From Adenanthera pavonina (lineage: Eukaryota > Streptophyta > Magnoliopsida > Fabales > Fabaceae), in contig JAIVEN010000015.1 in the NCBI GenBank assembly GCA_026686845.1, forward strand, positions 1,565,001 through 1,629,000: 64,000 nt of DNA, given 5' to 3'. The notes below the pieces were generated by a model. That model had not been told where the DNA came from. It saw nothing but the letters and a program-made list of their open reading frames with translations, and made no database searches. This document shows, piece after piece, positions 12,191 to 23,461 of the stretch (position 1 is the stretch's first letter; the number at the start of each line of letters is the position of its first letter). The position numbers and the translations under genes were made by a program.

Positions 12191-13630
12191 TTATTTTGTA
12201 AAAATAAGATTATTTTCAAATATTTCATTTTCAAATCAAAATAAAGTGTTCAAGATTACACATAATTTTAATCATATTTTTTAAATTGACGAAAAACATA
12301 TATTTTTTTTAGGAATTGATTAAATAAAAAAAATATAAATAAATGAAAAGAGTAAATAATGAAAATTAATTTATTTTTTACAAATTAAAACACACTAACC
12401 AATTTTAAAAATTGTTTTCTTTGTGGAAAGACAAAATTATTTTTTTATAAACCTCGCTTTTCAAAAAATATATATATAATAAAAAATATCAACCAAGTGA
12501 CATACTTTTTTAGCCCAAACTACGTCAACATTGATCCCTATCGCAGGGTATATGGGTCTCAGACTCTAATTTTGGATCAAGTCCACTTTTTGTAAATAAA
12601 TAACATTTTCCTCTTATTTTATTTCTCCCAACTTCTCACATTTTCATTTTATTTTTTATTTTCATCTTCACATTTTTCTTATATTTATTTTTATTTTTGC
12701 ATGTGAATGATTAAAGGGCAATCAAAATAAATTTTTAAAAGTTATAAAAATTGCATGATCAACTTAAGGTAATCGTTCTTAGAAACGAGTGTTGTGGGGG
12801 TGCTTAACGTCTTCTCCACTCACAATCGTACTCTTGAACCTAACTCTGATTCACAGACCATCCTTTTCCTTTTTATTTCAGTTTTCCAAATTTCCCTTAA
12901 AATTTTGGTTGTGACCCCTCTGAAATTGGCCCTCGCCGTATAGACCAATTTCCCCCCTTTTTTTTCATTCTCTGCGCCATCCGAGTTGCATTTCCAAGTG
13001 TGATAGTTTGATGATGATCTCTCACGGCTTCTTGTTATTAATTGCGGCCATGTGGAATGAAAAACCTAGTGGACTGTTATAGCGATACATTTTTTAATTC
13101 ATAATTGATGTAAGCATTCCTTAGCAAAATTAGTTTGGAAAGATTGCTTTAAAGAAATCTTGGTTTTAAAAGATTGGTTGTTTGTGGATTAATTCTGTAG
13201 CTAGTAATAGTATCTTAAGCATTGAGTTATTGAATTATCTTGGGAACCTAAGCTCCTAGTTAGCTAGTGCTATACAATCATTAATCATACATGAGCTATA
13301 TATAGGAGTATTAATTAGAAGAGTTACATTGATCTAAAATTTTTTATTTAGGACCTGTCTTTGGACATGTATAACTTGAGATATAGATTTTCAAATTAGG
13401 CAAATTATGAATTTTGGGAAAGCTCTACTCATGAACTAACCACTATCAAAATTGTAGACTTACTGGTCTAGGAAAACACTGAAATATCCGATTTGATGCA
13501 GGGCTACAAATCTTGTTTTTGACAGCTTTTCTAGACTATATTAAAGAATTCATAAACTATTCTATAGACCTCCAAAATTTACCATTTTATCTCAGATTAA
13601 ATGTCTTCATGTCCTCTACACAGCTTTTGC
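12191..13630. other. Right interior of the outer CACTA element
   Basis: AT-rich sequence without coding potential. A block near 12760-12860 containing gtgttgtgggggtgcttaacg and actcttgaacctaactctgattcacagacc resembles conserved stretches often seen in plant LTR retrotransposon leaders. This may be an older nested fragment; no boundaries could be set. Confidence 0.3.
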
Positions 13631-13849
13631 AGGTGGTTAAGCAAATAATTGCCTACAAAAGGAAACTTTACAAAAGGGGACTTTTGTAGTTGGTTGCTGT
13701 GTAGATAACCACCTACAATTAAGGAACTTTCGTAGGCAGTTATCTCTACAAAAGTCGCCTCTTTTTTCTTGGCGGTCTAATAGAAGGCCATTTATAACTA
13801 CCAAGAAAGGAAAAAAAAATTGCATAGAAAACACATTTTTGTAATAGTG

Positions 13850-14590
13850 AATGATTAGATACAATTAGTGATGTTGTCGACAAGCAATCTACAAAGGGAA
13901 GAAAAATCTCGGATGGTTTGAAAAAGAAAGAGCGATGAGATATGTCTGTGGAGGGGATGGGGGTACCAACCACTTCATTGTACTCATGATGGAAGCATGT
14001 AGTGTTTAGTGGGTCTCTCATGTGTAGAAGCTCTATGTGCGACATGGGTAGAATTGAATGTTTAGTTGTGCCATTAGCTATGTTGGCGAGGGCATTCATG
14101 AATTGGATAATACCAGGTCTGTTGCTCATACTGTGATTCACGAGAAGATCAAAGATGAAACTAGCACACTTGAGGTGCGTTACCAACATTTTATGAATAT
14201 GGATCATCTAGGGTTCTTTATTGTAAAATATTAAAATGAGAAGAAAAAGTGAAAAGAAAAAGAGATCATAATCAACTTCATATATACTTCTACAAACTAG
14301 AAAGAAAGAGAAGGTTAAGAGATTTGAATAAGCAAGATGGGATCGTAGAGGTTTCTGCTGGAATCAGGAGGAGAGTAAAGATGGTTTTCAAAGCATGGAT
14401 ATAAAGGATGAAGATTATCACAAAATTGTTGCAAGATAGGACCTGAAAACGAAAATTTCCACATTGGATTACCATGTTGATTGCAAGGACAAACTGACAC
14501 AGAAAATAATTTTCCACGTCGGTAGCAACAGATAAATAGAAGCAAAAATTTTTTCAGAAGTGACAGATAAAAAAAATTGGAGGGAGTATC
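13850..14590 (-). pseudogene. BAHD acyltransferase pseudogene 1, exon 1 end and exon 2 start
   Basis: This is the 5' half of the pseudogene whose 3' half is at 5494-6066. Exon 2 begins near 14183 and is homologous to 61690-62008 of the intact gene. It reads THLKCASFIFDL.VNHSMSN, GIIQFMNALANIANGTT, HHEYNEVVGTPIPS and ISHRSFFFKPSEI. The catalytic HxxxD motif has become HSMSN, so the structural Asp is lost. The exon 2 acceptor AG is destroyed (TTG where the intact gene has TAG). Exon 1 remains only from about 14305 upward, with QQFCDNLHPLYP, LYSPPDSS and DPILLIQ recognisable. Homology fades before residue 70 of the intact protein, and the start codon region is missing. Confidence 0.88.
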
Positions 14591-15570
14591 TATTCGAAAG
14601 TTTATTCTGTAATCATCCTTCAAATTTTCACTTTTATAACATTCTAATTTTTTATGCAGCATAACAATAAAAATAATTACTTGATACTAAAATTTTAACA
14701 TAAAATTATGATTTTATTATTTTCAAAGCAATAAAATTGAAAATACTAAAATATAACATAATTAAATTTAGAATTCTGTTTGATCGTGGGACCTTTCAAT
14801 GATTTTTTTAATTAATATCAAAATTAAAAATAGGTTTATCATTTGTTCATATTCACTAAAGCATTACCGTGCAATAGGGAATTTTAAGGGCTTCTATAGG
14901 GATTTTTTCTCAAATATAAATTAAACATAAAATGCCTGTTTGGTTTGTATTTTTATAAATTAAACTATGATTTTTAACTATAATTTTTTTCATTTTTATC
15001 CAAATAAGTTTATAATAAACTTATCTATTTTTATTCAAATTTTATTTTTATAAATTGTGATTATTCTAAAATTTTTTTTTATAAAAAGATAATTTAAATG
15101 GATACTAAAATAGTTGGGTGAAACATCAACCAAATATCAATAAATAAATAAAATTAATAAAATCAAATAAAAAAAATAGAAAAAAAATTTATTGGACAGT
15201 TTGAAAAACTACATCATCTTTTATTAACGAAAAAAAAATATTTTAAAACTTTTATAATAAAATATTAATAAATAAATAATATATATTAAAAATTTAATTA
15301 ACTTAAAAATTTAATTTATAAGAATATTAAATTTTTAAATCAGATTATTTAAAAAAATTATTTTTATATGAAATTCTCAAATATTTTCTTTGCCCTTTAT
15401 TAACCTACCCACTCCATCTCCACAGGATCTATTCCTTTATTGCATGGCTGGTACATATTTTTCCACCACCTCCAATCAAGCAAGTACACCGATTAAATGC
15501 AACTGCAAAAGCTGATTCTCTGTCTCCTTCCATCAGTTCGTGTTGTCCAATAAACAAGACAAATGAACAA
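14591..15570. other. AT-rich non-coding interval
   Basis: No gene or complete element is recognised. A segment from 14934 (gcctgtttggtttgta) resembles the start of a hAT-type MITE, but a matching end was not found. Confidence 0.35.
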
Positions 15571-16224
15571 GGGGAAATGACACTTGAGGACCAAGACTTT
15601 GAATTAATTCTAGTTTAGGACCACAAAATTCAAAAATACTAAAAAAAGACCATGATTTTAAATTAATTAAAAACGTAAATATGAAATGACCTAAATACCC
15701 CTGTTAAAACGTTTTACACTCAACATCTGCTTTTTACTACTCTTTTTTATAAATTTGACACTGAACATCCCAAATTTTACACTGAATACAATAAAAAATT
15801 TAACTCTCAGAATTTTACACTCATCTTCTGCGTTTTACTACTCATATTCCATGATTTGACACTGAAGACCCCTGATTTTATACTGGATAAATCTCAAAAT
15901 TTTATACTCAACTTTCATTTTTTACTACTCAACATCTATTTTTTACTACTCTTTTTCATAAATTTTACACTAAACTTTCTCAATTTTATACTCATATTCC
16001 ATAATGTGTTCAGTGTAAAATTGGGGATATTCAGTGTCAAATTTATGAAAAAGAGTAGTAAAAAGCAGATGTTGAGTATAAAACGTTTTAACAGGGGCAT
16101 TTAGGTCATTTTATATTTACGTTTTTAATTAATTTAAAATCATGGTCCTTTTTTGACATTTTCAAATTTTGTGATCCTAAACTGAAATTAATTTAAAGTC
16201 TTGGTCCTCAAGTGTCATTTCCCC
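15571..16224. mobile_element. Long-TIR foldback element, Mutator-like
   Basis: The first about 170 bases and the last about 170 bases are near-perfect inverted copies. They start at GGGGAAATGACACTTGAGG on the left; the right end reads ...CAAGTGTCATTTCCCC. The terminal repeats include matching segments around gacctaaatacccctgttaaaacgttt. The 9-base flanks aatgaacaa (15562-15570) and agagaacaa (16225-16233) agree at 7 of 9 positions, as expected for an aged Mutator-type target duplication. The centre is made of repeated ttttacact / actactc motifs, so the inverted similarity continues further inwards. There is no transposase. A transcript across it would fold into a long hairpin. Confidence 0.8.
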
Positions 16225-17040
16225 AGAGAACAATGAACCGACGTAGTGTAATTAACAATTGATTAGAAAAACCAAGTACATGTTCACGGCCATCAATAAT
16301 CAATAAGAATCTCCCTTCGTTCGCTGCTCATCAGAGCACACTTCTGTGGAGCACCATTACTTTTAAATCGTCTAAATTAATTTGAATGGTCTATTTTTTA
16401 TTATATTTTTATTTTATTTAATATAAAATTTAAAATAGATATAATTTTATAATTATTTTTTTAAAATATTATTATACGATCTAGACGTCATGAGCACATT
16501 GTAATATTATCCTCCACTGAAAGAATTGGTTCGATATTGGGACCTTTCAATGATCATTAATATTCTAATACTGAAACTTTTCAACGATGCAAGCCGATTG
16601 GTCGAAAAGAAAAAAAAAAAACGTTGCATCTCATTTTTTACCTATCAACATTACATGTCATATATATATATATATATATATTTTAAAAGGCGTATGCTAG
16701 TTTAGTTCGATATATATTATTTTTTTAAATTTTTTTATTTTTTTATTTATTAAAAATAATGAATAATTTTATATAATTATTTTTTCTTCATATGCCTCAT
16801 GTGATAAATTAATTTTATAATTACAATAGGTATATTTTATTATTTCAATTTTTAATTTTATTTTAAATTTTATTTCTTAACTTAATATTATATAAAATAA
16901 ATAATATATAATTGTTGAGTATTTATAATTTTAATAAGTGTTATTTTTTAACCCAATATTATTTCCTATAAGAATATATTTTAAATGAAATTAGTTATAT
17001 TTTTATTAAAAAATTAAATTATTTTATTTTATATTTATTT
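16225..17040. other. AT-rich non-coding interval
   Basis: No coding sequence is seen. A TA microsatellite occurs at about 16662-16680. The rest is low-complexity A/T sequence. Confidence 0.5.
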
Positions 17041-17750
17041 TTATACCAAACCAAACCTTGTTCTGTGAGGACCAGCCATATCAGACTGGACCGGGCCGTG
17101 AGCCAATTTTTTTAGACCGGGGGGTATTTCGAGCTGAACAACAATGGTGATGTTTGACCCGTCCCAGCAGCTCATGAACAACCTTATTGCGGATGGCACT
17201 TGATTGATTTTAAATGGTCCCATGAAACTACTGTATATGTTACTATTTTCATGATTTGGAGTCCAAAGTGCACAGGTTTCATGATGGCGCCGGGCTTTTA
17301 TATATACATATATATATATATATGTATATGTTATTAGACCGTAGATCCTGAACTTTTACAATCTTTGCTTGCTGGTTGTTCCCTTCAAGTTTTTCTTTAA
17401 ATTTAGTTCTTGTTAATTTAGCCATTCTGAAATGAAAAAAATTTAAATTCACGCCAAGTTAATTATCATATATATGGAGAACCAGTACAAAATCAATAAG
17501 AAATGGGGGTACCACACAAGGTGAGAAGACCAGGAGATGTGGGGTGGCTAAGTTTATTCCTTTTGTAGGTCCCACATCGACCAAAGCATGGGAGAAGTGG
17601 ATATGTGTGGCACTTTCTTAGCCCTCGATGAAAGGAGCGGTTGGATGAAGGGGCAAGTGCACAGCATGGACGTACCCTTCGATGTGCACAATAATATCCA
17701 AAGGCGGCCGACCTAGTGCTCCTCTGCGAACCCCCATGCACGAATTATTT
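17041..17750. repeat. Segmental-duplication block shared with the flank of CYP714 D
   Basis: About 17210-17620 aligns with about 60150-60510, between CYP714 D and the intact BAHD gene. Shared landmarks are gtcccatgaaa, ttcatgatttgg, ttcatgatggcgcc, tttagccattctg.aatgaaaa, aaattcacgccaagtta and ccacacaaggtgagaag. A GTCCCACATCG motif is at 17569-17579 (see the promoter-like entry at 60463). Short open frames here on the minus strand (for example 17493-17741) have no family similarity and are not conserved as frames in the second copy. Confidence 0.7.
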
Positions 17751-17832
17751 CACTATTCAATGTCACTTTCAGGGGCCCAAAAAAACTTGATCTCAGATTG
17801 AGGAATCAACTACTTTTGACAATAAGTTATCT

Positions 17833-18687
17833 CAGGGGCGGACGGAGCCTCAATATTGGGGAGGGGCCAAATTTTAAAAAAATAATGTCTATTTTATATT
17901 ATTAATTTAATTTTTTTAATATTTATCATAATTAATTATTCAAAATAATATTGTAAGTTATAAAAAATATGAAATGATAACTTATGTATAATTATATGAT
18001 ATTTAAAAAATTGAATATATATACAAACAAAGCAAAAACTATATATGTAATATGTTAATATAAGAAAAATTATAAAAAAATGTTAAAAGCTTGTATTTTC
18101 AATACATTTACATATAACATTGTACATTAATTGATAATTTGAACAAAAAATTAGGATAGATTCTCAAATTTTATAAAAATAAATTGATATATATAGATAT
18201 TTTAAAAATTATATGTTTAACATACTTAAACAACTCTTAATTAATATTATATATAAATTAAATAAAAAAATTAAATCTATATTTATGAAAATGTATTTTT
18301 ATGATAACTAAATCCAAATAATTTCATAAAAAATGGATTACCATGTACAATATAAATACTAAGTATCAATTCTTTTTTTATATAAAAAAGCTAATATTAG
18401 TTAATAGCAAAAATATTTTAATAAACCAATAATATATATTTTGTTTGTTTTTTAAATATATCAATAACATATGTAATGTATATATATTATATTTATTTTG
18501 TGTGTAGTGTGTATATATATATATATATATATATAACGTGAGTGTATGTAAGGGAGGGGGGCGAAACGTACATGCATTGCATAATATTATGTGTGGGTAG
18601 TGTATATGTTATATATATATTTAAGGAAAGGTATAGAAAGTGAGGGGGGCGACGGCCCCACCTGCCTTCAACCTGGGTCCGCCCCTG
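17833..18687. mobile_element. Non-autonomous hAT element with perfect 8 bp target duplication
   Basis: The terminal inverted repeats are CAGGGGCGGACGGAGCC on the left and, from the right inward, CAGGGGCGGACCCAGG. An exact 8 bp duplication agttatct lies at 17825-17832 and 18688-18695. The 855 bases between are strongly AT-rich with a TA microsatellite and no transposase frame. Superfamily assignment rests on the CAGGG(G) ends and the 8 bp duplication. Confidence 0.92.
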
Positions 18688-20196
18688 AGTTATCTAATTA
18701 GGCCCCATCAGTTTGCTTCTCTATCTTGTGCATGAGATCATTTCCTCTTTTTCAAAGTTTAAATAAATAAAAAAAAAAAAAAAGAGAGACATCAAGCCCG
18801 AAACCATAACATCACATGACTACTTTGCAAAATTTAATATATTGACTACCAGAGGAAGTCGTTGAATATATGTATAGGGTGGCTGTAAATGCATGAGATT
18901 CGTACAAGGCTGCATGGTATTAATTAAACAAGGACATGAATAGGCTTGGGTTGGTCAGATAATAGACGAATCACAAAGCAAGCGGGCCATTGCGTGGTTA
19001 TATTTGCATGAGATCCGTACAAGGGTGCATGCTATTAATTAAATAATTAAACAAGGGTATGGATAAGGTTGGGTTGGTCAGATAGACAGATCATTAAATG
19101 ACCAAAACTGCATTATATCAAATGCTGTTGGGATCAATCGTTAGAATAAAAAATATTTATCATATGAGAAATATCTTGTAGATTTGAACTACTATATCAA
19201 ATCTTTACCTATTAGTTCGTCTTCGGTCAATCGGTCATTGGCTTTGGGGTTCACCATTAACTTGCGACATTTCTTCACTTTCTTGAAATAATTGTTGGGT
19301 TTATAGTTCCCCAGATTTATAGATTGTGGCAAACGAGAATAGTCCCAGAAAATCATCAGGTTTCAATGCACAAAAACAAAACTGATGCAAAAGAAAGAAG
19401 TAATGATTTGTTTGATGCATTTATTTATTTGTTTATTTTTTAATTTTACTTTTTATTAAATAAGTGGATACAATTAATTTCATTAAATATAAGATAGAAG
19501 TGTTAAACATTAAATGTGAATATTTTATAAAACCATTTGAATTCCTAACAAATTTAATACTTTCAACCATTTTTTACTGTACTTATTTTTTTTTATATAA
19601 ATTAATTATTTATATCTTACATATGAGGCGGAGCTAGTAATTCAGAAGAGAACCGGAATTAATTGTTGGCTCGGTGAGCATACATAGCTATAGTCAGGGG
19701 AGTAGTTATGAATCCTATATATGGATCAATGGCCCCAATTGGTAGAGAAAGACCCGCAACTCCTTGGGCTTGTCTTACACTTCTGAAAGAAAATTCAGAA
19801 GCTTGTCCAAACAAATGTTTACAATACACAACAAGAACCTTAATGGAGTTGCCATTAGCTTATAACGAGAATCGCTCATTAAATTTTTCCATGTTATTGA
19901 GATTTAAAACATTTCAAACTTAAAAAAATGACACAAGTTATTTTTGTTCAGCAGCAATACAAACATTAAAATATGATGGTATTTATTGTAAAATATGATG
20001 TACGCATCATATTATACAGATAACTAGGTTTACATTTTAAGCACCTTTCCTTGGTGGAGGAAAATCACCATGCTCCATCGATCTTTTTGCTAAATTTCAT
20101 CAAGTTTCAAGTACGACCATTAACATATATTACATGAGACCAAATGTAACATGTGATTATATATTATACAAATGAACAACAATCGCGCAATACTTA
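18688..20196. other. Downstream region of CYP714 copy B
   Basis: The segment 18702-18850 is homologous to 55960-56100, downstream of copy D (shared gtttgcttctc, aaagtttaaat, gacatcaa.cc.gaaacc). This places B and D in corresponding duplicated units. Two copies of a stretch of about 60 bases (tgcatgagat.cgtacaagg.tgcatg.tattaatta) occur at 18889-18930 and 19006-19043. The open frame at 19708-19923 has no recognisable domain and is not annotated as a gene. Confidence 0.5.
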
Positions 20197-22739
20197 TTAG
20201 AGCTTGGTAACGATGAGGGGTGCTCCATATTTGGGCAGCAAGGCTATCTTGTAGTCAGGACAGTGGCGATAATTTGGGGAGATGGAGAAGGAGAAGTTGG
20301 ACAGAAGAAGAGAGAGTACCACCTTAGCTTCTGTCAAAGCCAAGTTCTCGCCTACACAGATTCGACTTCCAAGTCCAAATGGTATGTATGCTTGTGGATA
20401 CTTACAGGCCCTTGAAACCCCTCCCTCGAATCTTTCAGGCTTGAACTCAGAGGCATCTTGTCCCCAAATCTCTGGGTCTCTGTGCAATGCGAGGATGAAG
20501 AGCCAGATGTTGGTTCCTTTTGGGATCGCCAATTCACCTACCTTTATATCTTCCAGCGCCTCCCTCGCTGTTATTACTGCAGGTGGATATAGACGCAGGC
20601 TCTCTTCAATCACCATTGTCATCTACCGCACATCATTGTCATTCATCCAGTTATGTTTCATATATATTGAATTGAATTAGTCACTCAAGGTAATCACAAT
20701 AAAATAATATTCTTATGTTGTTTTGTTAGGGCTTAAACTCTAGTTTTTATTTACACCCCCACTTCATTCTTATCACATGAACAAGTTCTAGATGATTTTA
20801 TTATATATTTTAGTGATGATTTTATTTTATATTTTAGTTACAAGTTTTGATAACTTCGGTTCAATTTAGTTTGGCTGATTTTATCTAAATTTACGGGGTG
20901 GAGAAGGATACTAACTTGCTTTAGCTTTCGAAATTTGTCCATGTCACGGAAGTAATGAGGCGACATGTTGGAGAAGGTACCAAGAATCTCAGATCGAAGA
21001 CGTTCTTGCCACTGAGGATGAAAGGCCAGGAGAATCAAGGTCCAGGTAAGTAAAAAAGCAGTGCTTTCTGACGCTGCAAAGTACATGTTCTTGCATATAT
21101 CCACTATCAGATTCTGAGTTTTGTGTTTGTGCCTCAGCTTCTTCAATATTACCCATCCAGGGTAATTGGCGGCAGCAGCATTATCAATAAGTATCTGTAA
21201 TAGGTCTTCTGGATTCTGATTTACTCGCCTTTGGTTTTCTAGCTTACGATCGTCGATCATTTTCAGCATTAGCTTCTCTACATCTTTCTCTAACCTCCAC
21301 ATATCTCTGTTTTCCTTGATGGGAAGATATCTGAGACTGCACACACACACGCACTAAGGAAGCGTTAGAAATAATGTAGAAATTTGTCAAAAGTTGTCAG
21401 TTATAAGTTGTCTTAGTTTCTTGGTTTGTTAATATGTGAGTCACTGATTTCATGAGTCAATGAGATTATTATTATGTTACTATTGTGGAAAGTTTGTAAT
21501 GAATAAAAGGGGCCTCAATTTTTCTGTCACTTACACTTGCTTATAAGTTGTTTGATAAAAAACTTGTATGTTTGCTCTTTTTTTTTTTTTCAAGAGTTTA
21601 GAGGGAGGATTTTTGCATGAATCATGTACTACAGATTAAAAGGAAGGAAGATGAGAATGAAACCTGAGGTTTAAAATTCCAAAGAGCAAGCTCTGTTTAG
21701 CAAGAGCGGATTGCAAGGAAGCAAGTTTAGTGAAAATTTGATTGCCCTGAGCATATGAGCTACTAAAACAGGCTTTACAAATGACATCAGCTGTGATAGC
21801 CTTCATATCATCGTCAATGAAAATCTCTGCCATTTTCCCTGCACTTTCTGCCATACACTTTTCCCATTTCGTCATGATTTCCTTTGTAGATTCTTCCATA
21901 ATACCCACCATGTTCTGTAAATGCCACAAAATATAACTATATATACATGCCACTATTTCATATAAAAAGTTCATCAAGCTTGAGCTCCATATTTTTCCCA
22001 TTGTTATATCTTCAAATAGCATATATACAGTGTCATGTGGGTGAGTGTAGTTTGTTTGAAAATAATAGACTAAAATTGAAAGTAGAAACTTACTTGAACC
22101 TTGGAGAGGAAAAATTGAGGAGCAATAAGGTTTCTTTGGAAGGACCAATCGTGTTTATTAGCTCCCATGACGCCTTCTCCTAGCAAGGGTTTGAAAGGCT
22201 TGGCCAAAAAGGAAGGCCTACCAAGATTCAAGCTCCTTATCAGATTCAGTTCTTTAAGCAACTCTGGATCTCCCACAAGCAAATGTTGTATGTTCCCGGT
22301 GGAGAACAAGTATGTTGGGCCTGATCATAATATCCGTATTCATATAACTATACATAAATCCATATTGAGAATACGATTGAAAGAGAGCACATGCACAAGC
22401 ATGCATGTTTGTGTGTGTGTGTGTGTCTATACCGTATTGTTTTCCCCATTCATGGAGAAATGGGAAGAGAGAGCAAACCCATTGATCTGAGACTGAGACT
22501 GAGGGAGAAGAGAGATTGGTGTATTGTGATTGGATGCGTTTGAACTCAAATATATTGCCCAAAGGGAAGGAAGGTGTTGGTCCTTTGATCCCTTGCTTCT
22601 GAAAATTTGACCGTATTCTCTGAGGTTTCAACCATAGCTTCTCCCATATTGTCAAAACTAAGTAGCTTACAACAATGGCTGCCACCGACCAAACCATCTT
22701 CTTCTTTTGCCACTGCCATGCCTCTTCATCACCTTCCAT
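20197..22739 (-). CDS. CYP714-type cytochrome P450, copy B, intact
   Basis: Five exons (22433-22739, 22094-22320, 21664-21914, 20916-21330, 20197-20622) join in frame to a 541-residue protein; all introns are GT-AG. It belongs to the CYP72 clan, CYP714 family. Known members are ER-anchored haem monooxygenases that oxidise gibberellins (13-hydroxylation, 16,17-epoxidation) or, in some lineages, triterpenes. Visible features are an N-terminal membrane anchor (about residues 15-33, MVWSVAAIVVSYLVLTIW), the LWLKPQRIR basic segment followed by GPTPSFPLGN, an I-helix AASES in place of the more usual AGxET, ExxR as EESLR, PERF in FKPERFEGG, and the haem loop PFGLGSRICVG with its Cys ligand. The start is the ATG at 22737-22739, which matches the start of C and D (MEG.EE.WQW); the codon in frame 12 bases upstream is TTG. 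A TATA box lies 112 bases upstream. B differs from C and D at many residues, so it is an older paralogue. The substrate cannot be told from sequence. Confidence 0.93.
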
Positions 22740-22850
22740 TTGTTGGATCAAGGATATTGCAAGAGGAATTTGGCAGAGTCAAGTGAAATTTGGAGAGGAA
22801 ACAAGAGAAGTTTTTCTTGGTTTTGATGGTGCATTTAGAGACTCAACATC

Positions 22851-22858
22851 TATTTATA
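22851..22858 (-). promoter_or_regulatory. TATA box of CYP714 B
   Basis: TATAAATA read on the minus strand, about 112 bases upstream of the start codon. It lies in a segment shared with copies C (28234-28241) and D (59580-59587), which supports a conserved core promoter. Confidence 0.7.
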
Positions 22859-23461
22859 AGACTCATGGGAGAGTTTCGTGTTCACCTATTACCATTTATC
22901 CACATTTAATAAATCATCCAACAACTCACGTTTATTATAGCTTTCAACATAAAATCGACAAAAACATTAATTAAATTATTTAAAAAGAATGTAACATTCA
23001 AATATGCAATTATATTATCTATATATTCAAATGAGCTAGCCAATCCTTTTTTTTTAAATAATACGTAGTCCGAAATCTAGCTACGCGATGGTACAATTAA
23101 TCATGCACGAACAGTGGCACTCTCATGCCCCACATCTTCTCGATAACCAGGAGGCAAGGTCAAAATTAAAAGACGTGAAGCTGTGAGAGGAACATTCATC
23201 GCCAGTTTTCGACAAACAGATTGGGCCATTATCAATAATGACTAATTATATTGAGTGTTAAAGGATTCTACACTTACACAAGTTTTAGAATTCAGATACT
23301 GTGAATAAAAAAAAATCATGTTGAAAGATACTTGTACCTAACAACACTTGAATCTAACCAAATATTATTGAATATGAAATAATTATATAAGAAATATACC
23401 TAATAAAAGATGACTAATTATTAGAGTGAAGGGTTAAAAAAATAAATTTTGGGGGAAGGGG
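22859..23461. other. Upstream flank of CYP714 B, duplicated upstream of C
   Basis: Non-coding. It matches 28242-28855 upstream of copy C almost throughout, ending at gggggaagggg where a repeat element begins in both copies. It contains atttatccacatttaataaatc, ccaacaactcac and aaaacattaatta, a pattern that also recurs in the 40-45 kb region. Confidence 0.75.

Larger units (their letters stand above)
6067..13849. mobile_element. Large non-autonomous CACTA element inserted in BAHD pseudogene 1
   Basis: The ends are CACTGCTATAGAAATGGG on the left and, read inwards from the right, CACTATTACAAAAATGTG, a typical CACTA-superfamily terminal inverted repeat. The flanking triplets are gat (6064-6066) and aat (13850-13852), consistent with a slightly mutated 3 bp target duplication. 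Subterminal repeats of the type accacctacaaa and its complement cluster at both ends (6180-6290, 7720-7930, 13630-13760), as is usual in CACTA elements. Left and right flanks join up exactly as adjacent parts of one BAHD exon. No transposase reading frame was recognised in the 7783 bases, so it is probably non-autonomous. It contains a nested CACTA (6285-7716). Confidence 0.85.

Noticed and set aside
17493..17741. Cys/His/Arg-rich minus-strand frame
   Set aside because: The frame is not kept in the homologous block at 60.4 kb and no family similarity is seen.
20282..20680. Open frames on the plus strand opposite CYP714 exon 5 (also 25443-25850 and 56799-57206), conserved in all copies
   Set aside because: They are antisense shadows of the conserved C-terminal P450 exon; the conservation follows from the coding strand, and no plant family matches them.
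22740..22751. Four-codon N-terminal extension of CYP714 B
   Set aside because: The extending codon is TTG, not ATG, and C and D start at the position matching 22739.
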